Shown here: one piece after another, positions 7,547-16,256 of the stretch | How the letters are laid out: each line of letters begins with the position of its first letter | Position numbering within the stretch: position 1 is the stretch's first letter | Origin: an uncultured Pseudomonadota bacterium | GTDB lineage: Bacteria; Myxococcota_A; UBA796; CAJQPC01 | Length of the DNA: 64,000 nt | Direction of reading: 5' to 3' | Assembly (NCBI GenBank): GCA_913060515.1 | Contig: CAJXRZ010000025.1 | Coordinates: 1-64,000, forward strand | The notes under the pieces: model-generated | The model's input: the letters and a program-made list of their open reading frames with translations, nothing else | Databases searched by the model: none | Told to the model about the DNA's origin: nothing | Program-made: the position numbers and the translations under genes

Positions 7547-8737
7547 CTAGGGCCCTGTTTGTGCTGGAGCCACCGCAGTTTCGTCGGACTGCTCCACCAC
7601 AGCAGGTGGATTTAGCTTGCTCCAAGCGCCTACCCGAACCACGGCGTTCTCACGGATGTCGACGGAGAACAGCTCAAAGTCCATCAGGTGGTAGTTCCCA
7701 CGGGTGGTCTCTTGTGGTGGATAGTCGGTGGTGGAGAGATCACTGATGTGGAGGAAACCTTGCACGCAGGCACTCTCGAAGAGCTCCGGCACCGGCGCCT
7801 GCAGGCCGCTGGTCTCTAGACCGAGGGGCTCAGTGGCTTGCGTGATGGCCATGAAGCTTGGCTGGGCGCCTACCGAGACCACATTCACGGCCCCCTTGTG
7901 CTCAGCAGCCGTCGCCGTTCCATCGTCTCGCCATGACACAGGGTTCGTACACTGCGGTTGCTCCGCTGGCGTTCGCTCAAGTGTGTCGTTCTTCCAGTGC
8001 CAGATGGTGTCGGTGCCCCTTGTAGATGCGCCGGCCTGGTAGGTGTCCCAAGCGTTGATGCAGCCCACCTGTTCTGGGCTGTCGCAGGCCTTGAGCGCTG
8101 TGTAGGCGGTGCCAAAGCGGCTCTCAGGGTGAATGGCCCCGGGGATGTATGCCGCCACAAAGCGCTTGCGCAGGGCTGGATCAGCATCCACGCGTTCCAA
8201 GAGGCGCATGGCATGTAGGCTGCCTTGGCTCTGCCCGGCGATGAGGAAGGGGCGGTCACCGGTCTGTGCCAGGAACTCGCTAAAGGCTCTGTCCACGTCG
8301 CTATAGGCGAGCGAGAATGCCTGGTGAGCATCGGCTTGATCGGCGTAAAAGGCTCCGATTGTGGCCTGCCGGTATCGAGGCGCCCACACGGCACAACAGG
8401 TGTTGAAGATGGGCGCGCTCTTGGCCAGCGCGACTTCGAGCAGCAGCTCGGTGGATGGGGAGTCTGCAGCGATGGTCTCGTTGAAGGCATCGGTGCGGAA
8501 GAAGGTGGTGGGGTGGAGGAAGAACACGTCTGCTGGAGGGGCCTTCACTGCGCTGGCCCCAGGCAGCAGCCAGTCGGCGGCATCCTTCGTGTTTGGTTGC
8601 GCAGCCCAAGAGTCTGGGTCTGCGTAGTCGGGCGCGGGAGGCGTGGTCACGTCCGCGAAGTCGACCTTGGGCTTCATCAGCATGGCTTCGATCGAGCAGG
8701 ACGACAGCGCAAGGAGCAGAAGCGGGAGGAGTGTCAT
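7547..8737 (-). CDS. Lipoprotein alpha/beta hydrolase, DUF3089-like
   Basis: The 396-residue protein begins MTLLPLLLLALSSCSIEAM, a signal peptide with lipobox LSSC, so it is probably a lipoprotein. It has the DUF3089 layout: ADVFFLHPTTFF near the start, CCAVWAPRYRQATIGAF, then the nucleophile elbow AGQSQGS (G-x-S-x-G) and a C-terminal GNYHLMDFELF segment with a candidate catalytic His. The family is predicted to hydrolyse esters or lipids. The ATG at 8737 overlaps the TetR stop (ATGA), so the two genes are translationally coupled and the regulator is transcribed first. GC looks lower than in flanking genes, consistent with later acquisition. The substrate is unknown. Confidence 0.8.
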   Translation of the reverse strand: MTLLPLLLLALSSCSIEAMLMKPKVDFADVTTPPAPDYADPDSWAAQPNTKDAADWLLPGASAVKAPPADVFFLHPTTFFRTDAFNETIAADSPSTELLLEVALAKSAPIFNTCCAVWAPRYRQATIGAFYADQADAHQAFSLAYSDVDRAFSEFLAQTGDRPFLIAGQSQGSLHAMRLLERVDADPALRKRFVAAYIPGAIHPESRFGTAYTALKACDSPEQVGCINAWDTYQAGASTRGTDTIWHWKNDTLERTPAEQPQCTNPVSWRDDGTATAAEHKGAVNVVSVGAQPSFMAITQATEPLGLETSGLQAPVPELFESACVQGFLHISDLSTTDYPPQETTRGNYHLMDFELFSVDIRENAVVRVGAWSKLNPPAVVEQSDETAVAPAQTGP

Positions 8738-9315
8738 GCAGTCTCCGAGCGAAGAATCCAGATCACACACGAGCGTAGGGCAGCCCGTTGTTGATCTGGG
8801 TCCGGGAACAGGCCATGCAGGCCGGCGATGATGGTCATGAGGTGCACGGCGTACACCATGAAGCCGAGCTGACGGGGGTCAGCTGGAAGCTCTGTGGACT
8901 CGGCGATGGCCGCTCCGAGATTCGCGATGCGGGCCGCGTTCAGCTGGTTGATTTCGCTGGCGGGTCCCGCATCGGCGAAGGTCGCCGCTCTCAGAAGGGC
9001 TCGACTGCGCTCTGGATGCGCCGCGTAGTAGTCCAAGAAGGGTTCGAGCTGTGCCATGACGCGGTCTACGGGCGAGGCAGTAGAGGACAGAACTGTGGTC
9101 GCGACAAGCGTACGAACATCGGCTGCCAGCACGGCCAAGAGCAGTGCATCAGCATCCGGGAACCTTCGGTAGAGCGTGGGCCTGGAGACGCCAGCGATGC
9201 GGCTCACGGCGGCAAGTGTGACCGCTTTGGCACCCTGCTCATCGAGCAACTCACGGGTAGCGATGACGATTCGTGCGTCGACGTCTGGGTCTCGGGGTCG
9301 GCCGGTGTTTGTCAT
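8734..9315 (-). CDS. TetR-family transcriptional repressor
   Basis: This 193-residue protein has a TetR-type helix-turn-helix in residues ~10-60 (LDEQGAKAVTLAAVSRIAGV followed by SRPTLYRRFPDADALL) and an all-helical ligand domain after it. TetR proteins bind palindromic operators as dimers and let go on ligand binding. Its gene is coupled to the downstream lipoprotein esterase by a 4-bp overlap and is divergent from the second hydrolase. Three copies of TTACGGTACCGTAA lie around the cassette. A GTTAC-N5-GTAAC inverted repeat (9318-9332) sits directly upstream of its own ATG, which suggests autoregulation. The ligand may be an ester or a product of the hydrolases; this is inference. Confidence 0.88.
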   Translation of the reverse strand: MTNTGRPRDPDVDARIVIATRELLDEQGAKAVTLAAVSRIAGVSRPTLYRRFPDADALLLAVLAADVRTLVATTVLSSTASPVDRVMAQLEPFLDYYAAHPERSRALLRAATFADAGPASEINQLNAARIANLGAAIAESTELPADPRQLGFMVYAVHLMTIIAGLHGLFPDPDQQRAALRSCVIWILRSETA

Positions 9316-9317
9316 TG

Positions 9318-9332
9318 GTTACACCATGTAAC
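9318..9332. promoter_or_regulatory. Inverted repeat GTTAC-N5-GTAAC upstream of tetR
   Basis: The repeat lies immediately upstream of the TetR start codon. It shares the GTTAC half with the 14-bp palindromes but has a different core. It is a candidate autoregulatory site. Confidence 0.4.
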
Positions 9333-9387
9333 GTAATAAAGGAATCGCGCCAGGGAGCGGATAGACGAGGGCTCGCCATTTTTTAAG

Positions 9388-9401
9388 TTACGGTACCGTA
9401 A
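9388..9401. promoter_or_regulatory. Palindromic operator TTACGGTACCGTAA, copy 2
   Basis: First of two identical perfect palindromes placed 21 bp apart, two helical turns, in front of the hydrolase gene. The 21-bp unit TAAGTTACGGTACCGTAATGA is tandemly duplicated here, whereas the left repeat at 7463 has a single unit. Confidence 0.7.
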
Positions 9402-9408
9402 TGATAAG

Positions 9409-9422
9409 TTACGGTACCGTAA
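9409..9422. promoter_or_regulatory. Palindromic operator TTACGGTACCGTAA, copy 3, containing the start codon A
   Basis: The last base of the palindrome is the A of the ATG at 9422. A repressor bound here would cover the translation start, implying a very short or absent leader. No Shine-Dalgarno sequence precedes either ATG (9401 or 9422). Confidence 0.7.
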
Positions 9423-10462
9423 TGAATTGGCAGCTGCTCGGTCCCAAGATCCCCATCCCCGTCTGGTTCAGCGCTCTTTGGCGCGCCCGAGGCCTGGAGG
9501 ACCCTGAAGAGGGCATCCGCTGGTCAGATCTGACGGCCACTGACTGGAAGGAGCTGGACGCCTCCAAGGGGCGCACGCTCTTGTTGGTACACGGCTCCGG
9601 TCTGCGCACCGTACCCGGCTTCCTGGGCATGACCCGTGAGGAATACGAGCACCTGCACACCGTCTACGGCGGGCGCATTCTGGCCTTTGAGCACCGGGCG
9701 CTGGGGCACCACCTGGACCAGAATGCCCGTGAGCTGGCCCGAGCCCTGGAGCGGGGTGGTGTTCCACTGGATCTGGATGTCCTGGGCCTGTCCCGGGGCG
9801 GGCTTGTCACCCGCATGCTCATCGAGGGCTGGGAACCTCTGCGGGAGGACATCCACATTCGCCGCTTGGTGATGTTGGCCACGCCCAATGACGGCACCCC
9901 CAGCGCGCGCCGAGACACCGGACGACACGCCGCCCGGACGATGAAGGACTGGCGCCACGATGTCCGACGCCTGGCCTTGACCAGTCACAGCGACCGGGCC
10001 GTCAGCTGGCATCCCGACCCCTACAGCATCCCCACCTATGACGCTGAGGCCTTCGGAAAGACCACTTGGCCCCTGATCCGTGGCTCCCAGGATCAAATCC
10101 CAGGCAGCCTCATGCTTCGGCGCCTGAACGGGTTCGCGGGTGCGGCGCCTTTTGCAGCCCGTAAGGTCGCCTACTTTGCCCTGGCCAGCCTGTTTAGCTT
10201 TGACTTTGGGGCGCCGAATCCCACTCTGACCAAGCTGTCGCGGAGCGAGGTCTTGGAGCACGCCATGACAGCGGTCCCCAATGACCTGGTCATTCCTACT
10301 GCCAGCGTGTTCAAGCCCAAGCAGGGCCCCCACGCCAGCGGCTTCTTCCCGCTGCTTCGCGAGCGCTTGCTGGTGTTGACCCCCAGCGCGAACGCCTCCC
10401 ACGTGGGGCTGTTCAGGCTGGCGGCGGTGCGGCGTCAGCTCATTGAGTGGCTGACTGGCTGA
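9422..10462 (+). CDS. Alpha/beta hydrolase (lipase/esterase-like)
   Basis: The 346-residue protein has the hydrolase fold signature: LLLVHGSGLRTVPGF (oxyanion-hole HG), a nucleophile elbow LDVLGLSRGGLVTRML (G-x-S-x-G), and a late His in NASHVGLFR that may complete the triad. There is no signal peptide, so it is likely cytosolic. It resembles PGAP1/triacylglycerol-lipase-type hydrolases; the substrate is unknown. ATG 9422 is chosen because the truncated homologous stub at 7480 starts at the same codon; an in-frame ATG at 9401 would add seven residues. Two operator palindromes overlap the start, so it is probably under the TetR repressor encoded divergently. Confidence 0.82.
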   Translation: MNWQLLGPKIPIPVWFSALWRARGLEDPEEGIRWSDLTATDWKELDASKGRTLLLVHGSGLRTVPGFLGMTREEYEHLHTVYGGRILAFEHRALGHHLDQNARELARALERGGVPLDLDVLGLSRGGLVTRMLIEGWEPLREDIHIRRLVMLATPNDGTPSARRDTGRHAARTMKDWRHDVRRLALTSHSDRAVSWHPDPYSIPTYDAEAFGKTTWPLIRGSQDQIPGSLMLRRLNGFAGAAPFAARKVAYFALASLFSFDFGAPNPTLTKLSRSEVLEHAMTAVPNDLVIPTASVFKPKQGPHASGFFPLLRERLLVLTPSANASHVGLFRLAAVRRQLIEWLTG

Positions 10463-10478
10463 GCGCCGGAAAGACCGG

Positions 10479-12143
10479 CTACTTCGCCGAGATTTCCTGG
10501 CCCTCTCCGGGTACCGCCGGTCCGACCACTCTGGGTACCACTCCCGGGACCCCATGGTCTTTGAAGATGGCCCGCGCTGTCATCTTCGCCGACATCATCA
10601 CGCTGGGTGTGCCCGCGCCAGGCTGCGCGGAGGCACCGACCATGTACAGGTTCTCGATGTCCTCGCTGCGGTTGTGGGGCCTAAAGAAGGCGCTGTGCTC
10701 CAAGCGGGGCTCGACGCCAAAGGCGTTGCCCAAGTAGGACTGAAGCGGTCCTTCAAAGTAGTCCGGCGTGATGTAGCTCTGGGTCACGATGCGGGACTTC
10801 AGGTCGGGGATGTAGCCCTCGACATCCAGCATGGTGAGCACCTTGTCGACAAAGCCGGGGCCGACTTCGTCCCAGTCCACATCTGCGCCCTTGTGGGGCA
10901 CGGGAATCAGGGTGTAGCAGGCGTGGTGTCCCTCGGGCGCCAGGCTGGGGTCGGTGAGGGTGGGGATGTGCAGGTACTGGGAGAAGTCCTCGCTGAGCAC
11001 CTTCTTCTCGAAGATGTTCGTCAGCAAGGCCTCGTAGCGTGGGCCCAGGATGATGTTGTGGTGCTGCAGATCCAGGGTCTCGCCTTCCTTCTTCTTGAAG
11101 CCGAAGTAGATGACCACCAAGCTCATGCTGTACTGCATCAGCTTGACCTTCCAGTCCGGGTTCCATCGGCGGTGCTTGGCGTCGATGAGCTTCATGTAGG
11201 TGTGGGCGTAGTCGGCGTTGGAGATGACCAGGTCCGCATGGATCTCCTCGCCGCCTTTCAGGCGAACGCCGGTGGCGGTGCGCAGGTCGTCCACGATGAT
11301 CTTGTCCACCGGGCTGCTGCAGCGAACGGTGCCGCCAAGGTCTTCGAACTTCTGCACAAAGCCGTTGACCAAGGCACCCGTTCCGCCCATGGCGAAGTGG
11401 ATTCCCCAGGTCTTCTCGACAAAGTGAATCATCGCGTAGATGGCGGGTACGCGCAGGGGGTTTCCGCCCACGAGCAGGGTCTCGAAGCTGAAGACCTGAC
11501 GCAGCTTGTCGCTCTTGAAGTAGCGGCTGGTAAAGCCAAAGAGGGAGCGCACGGCGTCCAGCTTGAAGAGGTCGGGGATGACCTTGATCATCGTCCAGGG
11601 GTCGCCGAAATAGGTGTAGCCCAGCTCCAAAAAGCCGCGCTCGAAGATGGCCCGGGCATCGGCGTGGAAGCGCTCGTAGCCCTCCAAGTCTGCAGGCTCG
11701 ATGGCCTCGATCTGCCGACGGGTGCTCTCGGGCTCGCCGTCGTAGTCAAAGTAGGTGCCGTCGTCGAAATAGATCCGGTAGAAGGGCAGGATCGGACGGA
11801 TGGTGACGTACTTTGAGGTCTCGGGCCCCCCGGAGATGCCCTCGTTGATGCGCATCTCGGTGGCGTGCGGCGTCTTGGGCCGAATGTGCTCGGGGAAGTC
11901 TCCGCTGGGCGGCTCGCCGGCGTCCCCCGGCTGCAGAGCGAAGAGCTCTTCGATGAAGTGGGGGACCGTGAGAACGGTGGGGCCCATGTCGAAGGTGAAG
12001 CCGTCCTGCTCACGCACGTAGGCGCGCCCTCCTGGCTTGTCCAAGGCCTCTACGACCGTCGTGCTGAAGCCGGCTGCCTGCAGCCGAATGGCCAGGCTGA
12101 TGCCGCCGATTCCGGCTCCGATGATGACTGCGCTCTTGCCCAT
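10479..12143 (-). CDS. CrtI-type phytoene desaturase / carotenoid oxidoreductase
   Basis: The 554-residue protein opens with an FAD-binding GxGxxG ([16 protein letters not shown]) and [20 protein letters not shown], followed by the CrtI body with [19 protein letters not shown]. It ends with [24 protein letters not shown], the conserved C-terminal FAD motif of carotenoid desaturases. Such enzymes desaturate, isomerise or hydrate C30-C50 carotenes at the membrane; which step is not decidable here. It is somewhat longer than typical CrtI (~500). GAGGG precedes the ATG. It lies 132 bp downstream of the ABC exporter operon on the same strand, and no other carotenoid gene adjoins it. A phytoene-synthase-like domain occurs at 22974. 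Confidence 0.88.
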   Translation of the reverse strand: MGKSAVIIGAGIGGISLAIRLQAAGFSTTVVEALDKPGGRAYVREQDGFTFDMGPTVLTVPHFIEELFALQPGDAGEPPSGDFPEHIRPKTPHATEMRINEGISGGPETSKYVTIRPILPFYRIYFDDGTYFDYDGEPESTRRQIEAIEPADLEGYERFHADARAIFERGFLELGYTYFGDPWTMIKVIPDLFKLDAVRSLFGFTSRYFKSDKLRQVFSFETLLVGGNPLRVPAIYAMIHFVEKTWGIHFAMGGTGALVNGFVQKFEDLGGTVRCSSPVDKIIVDDLRTATGVRLKGGEEIHADLVISNADYAHTYMKLIDAKHRRWNPDWKVKLMQYSMSLVVIYFGFKKKEGETLDLQHHNIILGPRYEALLTNIFEKKVLSEDFSQYLHIPTLTDPSLAPEGHHACYTLIPVPHKGADVDWDEVGPGFVDKVLTMLDVEGYIPDLKSRIVTQSYITPDYFEGPLQSYLGNAFGVEPRLEHSAFFRPHNRSEDIENLYMVGASAQPGAGTPSVMMSAKMTARAIFKDHGVPGVVPRVVGPAVPGEGQEISAK

Positions 12144-12275
12144 GGCTTTTCCCTCTGTCTACAGACGGTGTAACCCTGTGTATAGGGTGTGTACATAGTC
12201 TTTAGAGGTCGAGGCCCGGGTGTTGCGCGCGGCAGACTGGATTCCTCTGCCGGGAGGGATCTGCCCAGGCCCGTC
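12144..12275 (-). promoter_or_regulatory. Leader region of the CrtI-type gene
   Basis: This 132-bp gap contains repeated GGTGT elements and a TGTACA core (about 12160-12205). No clear sigma-70 boxes or terminator were recognised. It could hold a separate promoter for the desaturase. Confidence 0.25.
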
Positions 12276-13043
12276 TCAGCGCTCCAACCACCGCTTGCTG
12301 AAGACCTCGTCCTCCAGCTCGATTCCGAACTTCAGCTCGCTGGTCACGATGACCGTGCTGCTGCCCGGACGCAAAGCGTCGGTGATCTCGGTGCGCATCG
12401 GGGTCATCTGACCGCCCACTTCTTGCACATCGCCCATGGTCCAGGTCTTCATCAGCATGCCGCTCAGGGCGTAGAGCTCCTGCTTGCTGGGGATGCGGTA
12501 CTCGTCATCGATCCACATCATGCGTTTGGGGTAGGTCACGGAGCTGTCCTTGGCGACGGCCTCGACCTTCCAGTGCAAGCGGCCGTCGAGCTGCTCGGAG
12601 CCCACCACGGTGGCGGTGTACATCTCCTCGAACTCGGAGCCGGCCATCATGTCCTCGTAGGAGACATCGCTGCCCATCATGCCCTGGCGCATCATGTGGC
12701 CCGAGATCTTCTGGACCCGTTCTGCGCGTGGCAAGTACAGCCAGAGCGCATCGTCGATCTTGAGCATCTTGGTGCCCTTCTCCCGCTCCGGGGTCAGGTA
12801 CTCCATGGCCGACTCGTTCTGGCCCCGTCCGTAGGTCTGCATGGTCATCACGCGCTCGCGCTTGCCGTCGTTGACGGTCATCGTGACCACGGCGCTGCGG
12901 GTCTCAAACTGCAGGTTGTTGTCCATTCCCTTGAGCAGCTCTTCTGCTGTGGGCTGAGCGGGTGCTTCCTGGGCCATGGTGTTGCCCAGAAGGGTGGCTG
13001 CGCCAGTGGATGTGACTGCGAGTAGAAAAAGTAGGTTCTTCAA
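12276..13043 (-). CDS. Periplasmic LolA-like outer-membrane lipoprotein-sorting protein
   Basis: The 255-residue protein has a signal peptide (MKNLLFLLAVTSTGAATLLG, cut near AQEA). Its fold pattern is that of the LolA-like sorting family (TP0789 type): a helix with ELLKGMDNNL, then beta strands with VVTMTVNDGKRERVMTMQTYG, KMLKIDDALWLYLPRAERVQKI and WKVEAVAKDSSVTYPKRMMW. LolA-fold proteins shuttle a lipidated or hydrophobic cargo across the periplasm. Only 3 bp separate it from two FtsX-like permeases and their ATPase, so it is most likely the periplasmic carrier of that exporter. Cargo is unknown. Confidence 0.8.
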   Translation of the reverse strand: MKNLLFLLAVTSTGAATLLGNTMAQEAPAQPTAEELLKGMDNNLQFETRSAVVTMTVNDGKRERVMTMQTYGRGQNESAMEYLTPEREKGTKMLKIDDALWLYLPRAERVQKISGHMMRQGMMGSDVSYEDMMAGSEFEEMYTATVVGSEQLDGRLHWKVEAVAKDSSVTYPKRMMWIDDEYRIPSKQELYALSGMLMKTWTMGDVQEVGGQMTPMRTEITDALRPGSSTVIVTSELKFGIELEDEVFSKRWLER

Positions 13044-13046
13044 GAT

Positions 13047-14282
13047 CTATCTCCGAGACCGCATGGCGGCAGAAGGCGAGATGGAGGCTGCACGAATGGC
13101 GGGGAGGATGGCCCCCACGCACGCGGTCACGACCGCCAAGATGAAGCACTGAATCATGAGTTCGGGGGTGATGTCCCCGTAGATCACGCTGGCGAGGGGG
13201 AAGGTTCCGGCCTGGTCCACGAGCTCTTGGCCCATGTCGAAGCCCTTGACCTCCATCCAGTAGCCACCGAGTCCGCCGACGAGTACACCCGCGCCGCCTC
13301 CGATGATGCCGATGCTGATGGCCTCGACCAGGAACAAGCCAACAGCGCCCAGACGCGTCTGACCCATCGCCCGCATCACGCCGATCTCACCGGTGCGCTC
13401 CAGGACGGACATGGTCATTGTGTTGAAGATCGCCAGCACCATCACGAACATCATCAACCCAGAGAGGCCCGCGTTGATTCCGTCCATGATGGGCAGGCTC
13501 TGGGCGACCATGGGGTCTTGGCTCCAGGACTTTAGGCTGTAGTCCTGCAGCTCAGGCAGGGCCGAGAGCTGCGCAGCCAGAGGGTCGGCCACCTCGACGT
13601 GGTAGTCCTCGCCGTAGACCAGCAGGGACAGAGCGCCGTCGGGCACGTCCACCATCCAGCGGGCCTCCTCCAGGGGCATGTAGAGCTGGGTGTCGATCAG
13701 GCCGTCCTTGGAGACGATGCCCACGACGGTGGGAGACATGGGGGACATGGAGCCGTACTGGCTGGAGCCCATGACCAGAATCTCCTGGCCGACCTCGGCG
13801 CCGATGTCCAGGGCGATCTTGCGGCCCAGGACCACCTCATCTTTGGCCCCAGTGAGCCAAGTGCCCGCCACGACAGACTGGTCCAGGGCCATGAGGTCCA
13901 CGAAGAGAGAAGGCTCGGCGCCAACAAGCATGCCGAAGTCGTCGCCGATCTCCTCACCCACCGCCAGAATCACGCCGCTCTTGATGACAGGCTCGACCGC
14001 GCTGACGCCAGGCTGGGCTGAGATCAGCTCGACCAGTGGCGCAGAGTCCTCGATGTTGGCGTAGAGGGGCTGGAGCTGCTCGCGGTCGGCAAACTCCTGG
14101 GTGACCACACGGACGTGTCCATGGTTGAGGGCCATGCCCTCCATGAAGTCCCACATGTAGCCGTTGAGGAAGCTCAGGCTGAAGGTGGTCAGGGAGATGC
14201 CGATGAACAGCGTGGCCGCGGTAAGCAGGGTGCGCCGCAGGTTTCGCTGGGCGTTTCGGAGGGCGAGCTTCAGATGAATCAT
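13047..14282 (-). CDS. ABC transporter permease, FtsX/MacB/LolCE type (second of pair)
   Basis: The 411-residue inner-membrane protein has the MacB/LolE layout: an N-terminal helix (LRRTLLTAATLFIGISLTTFS), a large periplasmic domain of about 230 residues, then three C-terminal helices with the FtsX signature ERTGEIGVMRAMGQTRLGAVGLFLVEA. Its start overlaps the stop of the next permease upstream by 4 bp (14279-14282). With its twin it would form the heterodimeric membrane part of a mechanotransmission ABC exporter that works on periplasmic substrates, as LolCDE does with lipoproteins. Confidence 0.9.
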   Translation of the reverse strand: MIHLKLALRNAQRNLRRTLLTAATLFIGISLTTFSLSFLNGYMWDFMEGMALNHGHVRVVTQEFADREQLQPLYANIEDSAPLVELISAQPGVSAVEPVIKSGVILAVGEEIGDDFGMLVGAEPSLFVDLMALDQSVVAGTWLTGAKDEVVLGRKIALDIGAEVGQEILVMGSSQYGSMSPMSPTVVGIVSKDGLIDTQLYMPLEEARWMVDVPDGALSLLVYGEDYHVEVADPLAAQLSALPELQDYSLKSWSQDPMVAQSLPIMDGINAGLSGLMMFVMVLAIFNTMTMSVLERTGEIGVMRAMGQTRLGAVGLFLVEAISIGIIGGGAGVLVGGLGGYWMEVKGFDMGQELVDQAGTFPLASVIYGDITPELMIQCFILAVVTACVGAILPAIRAASISPSAAMRSRR

Positions 14283-15514
14283 TGTTCGGCCCTCACTGCG
14301 TCGGCTGGCTGCATTTGGCTGGCCAAGATGGCTGGGTAGAGCGAGGCGAGAATGGCCACGACCACAGCGACCGAGACCGAGACCACCAAGAAGCTTGGGG
14401 AGAAATCAAAGTAGAGCAGGGCGGTCACCGGGTAGTCGCTGCTCAGGTCCGCCTTGGCACCCATCAGCGCGTACATGTCGATGCCATTGGCGTTGTAGTA
14501 CCAGGTCAGCAGACCCCCGAAGAAGGCGCCGATGATGCCGCCCACCAGACCCATCCAGCCGCCCTCCGCGGCGAACATGGTGATGACCCCTGCCCGGGTC
14601 ATGCCCAAGGCCCGCATGGTGCCGATCTCTCGCACCCGCTCAAAGGCGGCCATCAACACCGTGTTTGCGATGCCTGCTGCGGCCATGGCCAAGAGCGCAA
14701 AGCCGATGAAGTTGAACATGGTCTGGCGCATCTTCCCGGCCTCGATCAAGGTCTCGGTGGTGCTCAGCCAGGTGCGTGCCTCGACCTTGTCGCCCAGGAC
14801 GGCGCTGGCCTGCTCCGCCCAGGTGGGGGCCGTGTCCCGGTTGTCCAATCGCGCGTGCACGTGGCTGGTTTTGCCGGTGCTGAGAAGGAGCGGGTCGGCC
14901 ACGCTGCGCGGCACCATCACGCCCACTTTGTCGAAGAACATGGCGCCTGTGTCGATGATGCCTGTGACGTTGAGCTGCATGGCGTTCAGGGCGCCGTCTG
15001 CGGTGCGTACCTCGACCACAACGACCTCGCCGATGGAGACCTGCAGCAAGTCGGCCACGCCAGTGCTGATCACGATGCCGTTGGTCCCTTGGGGATCCGG
15101 CATGCTGCCTTCCAAGGTCCACTCATCGCGGGGGAAGACCACGGGGTCGGTGACCGGGTCGTAAGCCACCATGCGCACCCGGCTGCTGTCCAAGCCCTTG
15201 ATGAGGCGAGGGGAGGAGACGACGCGCTCGGTCCAAACCTGGGTGTTCTCGTCCAGCCAGCTGCGGTCACTCTCACTGAGTGTGTAGAGCTCGTCGATGG
15301 GGTGGTCGATGCCGAACTTTGGGTAGTCGGCGGGCACGATGATGGTGTGGCCGGCGTCGTTGATCTGGGCCCGGTAGACGTTCTCGTCCAGGCCCATGGC
15401 AAAGCCGCGACCGGCGACGATGACGAAGACGCCCATGACGATGGAGACCATCGAGAGCGCGTTGCGGCCCATCTGCCGGAAGAGGTTGCGGGTGGCGAGC
15501 TTGAGGATCAGCAT
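14279..15514 (-). CDS. ABC transporter permease, FtsX/MacB/LolCE type (first of pair)
   Basis: The 411-residue inner-membrane protein has an N-terminal helix (MGRNALSMVSIVMGVFVIVA), a periplasmic domain, and three C-terminal helices with FERVREIGTMRALGMTRAGVITMFAAE, the conserved FtsX-domain entry. It is the same length as the following permease but only moderately similar to it, so the two are a heterologous pair like LolC and LolE. It begins 1 bp after the ATPase gene ends and overlaps the next gene by 4 bp. The unbroken spacing shows a single transcript. Confidence 0.9.
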   Translation of the reverse strand: MLILKLATRNLFRQMGRNALSMVSIVMGVFVIVAGRGFAMGLDENVYRAQINDAGHTIIVPADYPKFGIDHPIDELYTLSESDRSWLDENTQVWTERVVSSPRLIKGLDSSRVRMVAYDPVTDPVVFPRDEWTLEGSMPDPQGTNGIVISTGVADLLQVSIGEVVVVEVRTADGALNAMQLNVTGIIDTGAMFFDKVGVMVPRSVADPLLLSTGKTSHVHARLDNRDTAPTWAEQASAVLGDKVEARTWLSTTETLIEAGKMRQTMFNFIGFALLAMAAAGIANTVLMAAFERVREIGTMRALGMTRAGVITMFAAEGGWMGLVGGIIGAFFGGLLTWYYNANGIDMYALMGAKADLSSDYPVTALLYFDFSPSFLVVSVSVAVVVAILASLYPAILASQMQPADAVRAEQ

Positions 15515-15515
15515 C

Positions 15516-16205
15516 TCAGGCTCCCCGCTTCTCGTCTTCCACCAAGCGGCCGTCCAGGATCTTCACGACCCGGCGGGCCCGCTCCATGACCATGGGGTCG
15601 TGGGTGGAGAAGAGGAAGGTCGCGTCGTGCTCTTGGTTGAGCCGTGCCATCAGATCCAGGACCTGGTTGCCGGTCTTGGAGTCCAGGTTGGCCGTGGGCT
15701 CATCCGCGATGAGCAGCTTGGGCTTCTTGACCAGGGCCCGGGCGATGGCGACGCGCTGCTGCTGACCGCCGGAGAGCTGGTTGGGGCGGCGGTCCAGAAG
15801 GTCGCCCAGGCCCACCTCGGCCAAAGATTCGGCGGCCAACTCGCGGGTCACTCCTTCATCCAAGCCGCTCAGGTGCAGCGCCAGCTCGACGTTCTCCAGG
15901 GCCGAGAGAACAGGTACCAGGTTGAAGGACTGGAAGATGAAGCCGATCTTGTGGCCGCGAATCTCGGTGAGCGCCCTGGAGCTGAGTCCTGCAGTGGACT
16001 GCCCGTCGATCTTGACCACGCCCGAGGTCGGGTTGTCCAAGAGCCCGATCAGGTTCAAGGCCGTGGTCTTTCCGGAGCCGCTGGGTCCGCTGAGTACGGT
16101 GAACTCGCCAGGCTGAAAGGTGACCGAGAAGTCATCCAGTGCTTTGACCAGGGTGGGGCCGCTGCCGTAGTGCCGGCTGGCGTTCTCGAGCTCGCAGATG
16201 GCCAT
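15516..16205 (-). CDS. ABC transporter ATP-binding protein, LolD/MacB type
   Basis: The 229-residue ATPase has all the motifs: Walker A GPSGSGKTT, signature LSGGQQQR, Walker B LLIADEPTANLD, and the switch His in FLFSTHD. Size and motif wording fit the LolD/MacB subfamily that powers FtsX-like permeases. It would hydrolyse ATP on the cytosolic face and couple to the two permeases encoded directly downstream. It is 51 bp from the upstream beta-barrel gene, in the same orientation. Confidence 0.93.
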   Translation of the reverse strand: MAICELENASRHYGSGPTLVKALDDFSVTFQPGEFTVLSGPSGSGKTTALNLIGLLDNPTSGVVKIDGQSTAGLSSRALTEIRGHKIGFIFQSFNLVPVLSALENVELALHLSGLDEGVTRELAAESLAEVGLGDLLDRRPNQLSGGQQQRVAIARALVKKPKLLIADEPTANLDSKTGNQVLDLMARLNQEHDATFLFSTHDPMVMERARRVVKILDGRLVEDEKRGA

Positions 16206-16256
16206 GAAAAGCCTCCAAAGTGGCGCCTAAGAGCGCAGTATCTAAAAACGCGGTGA

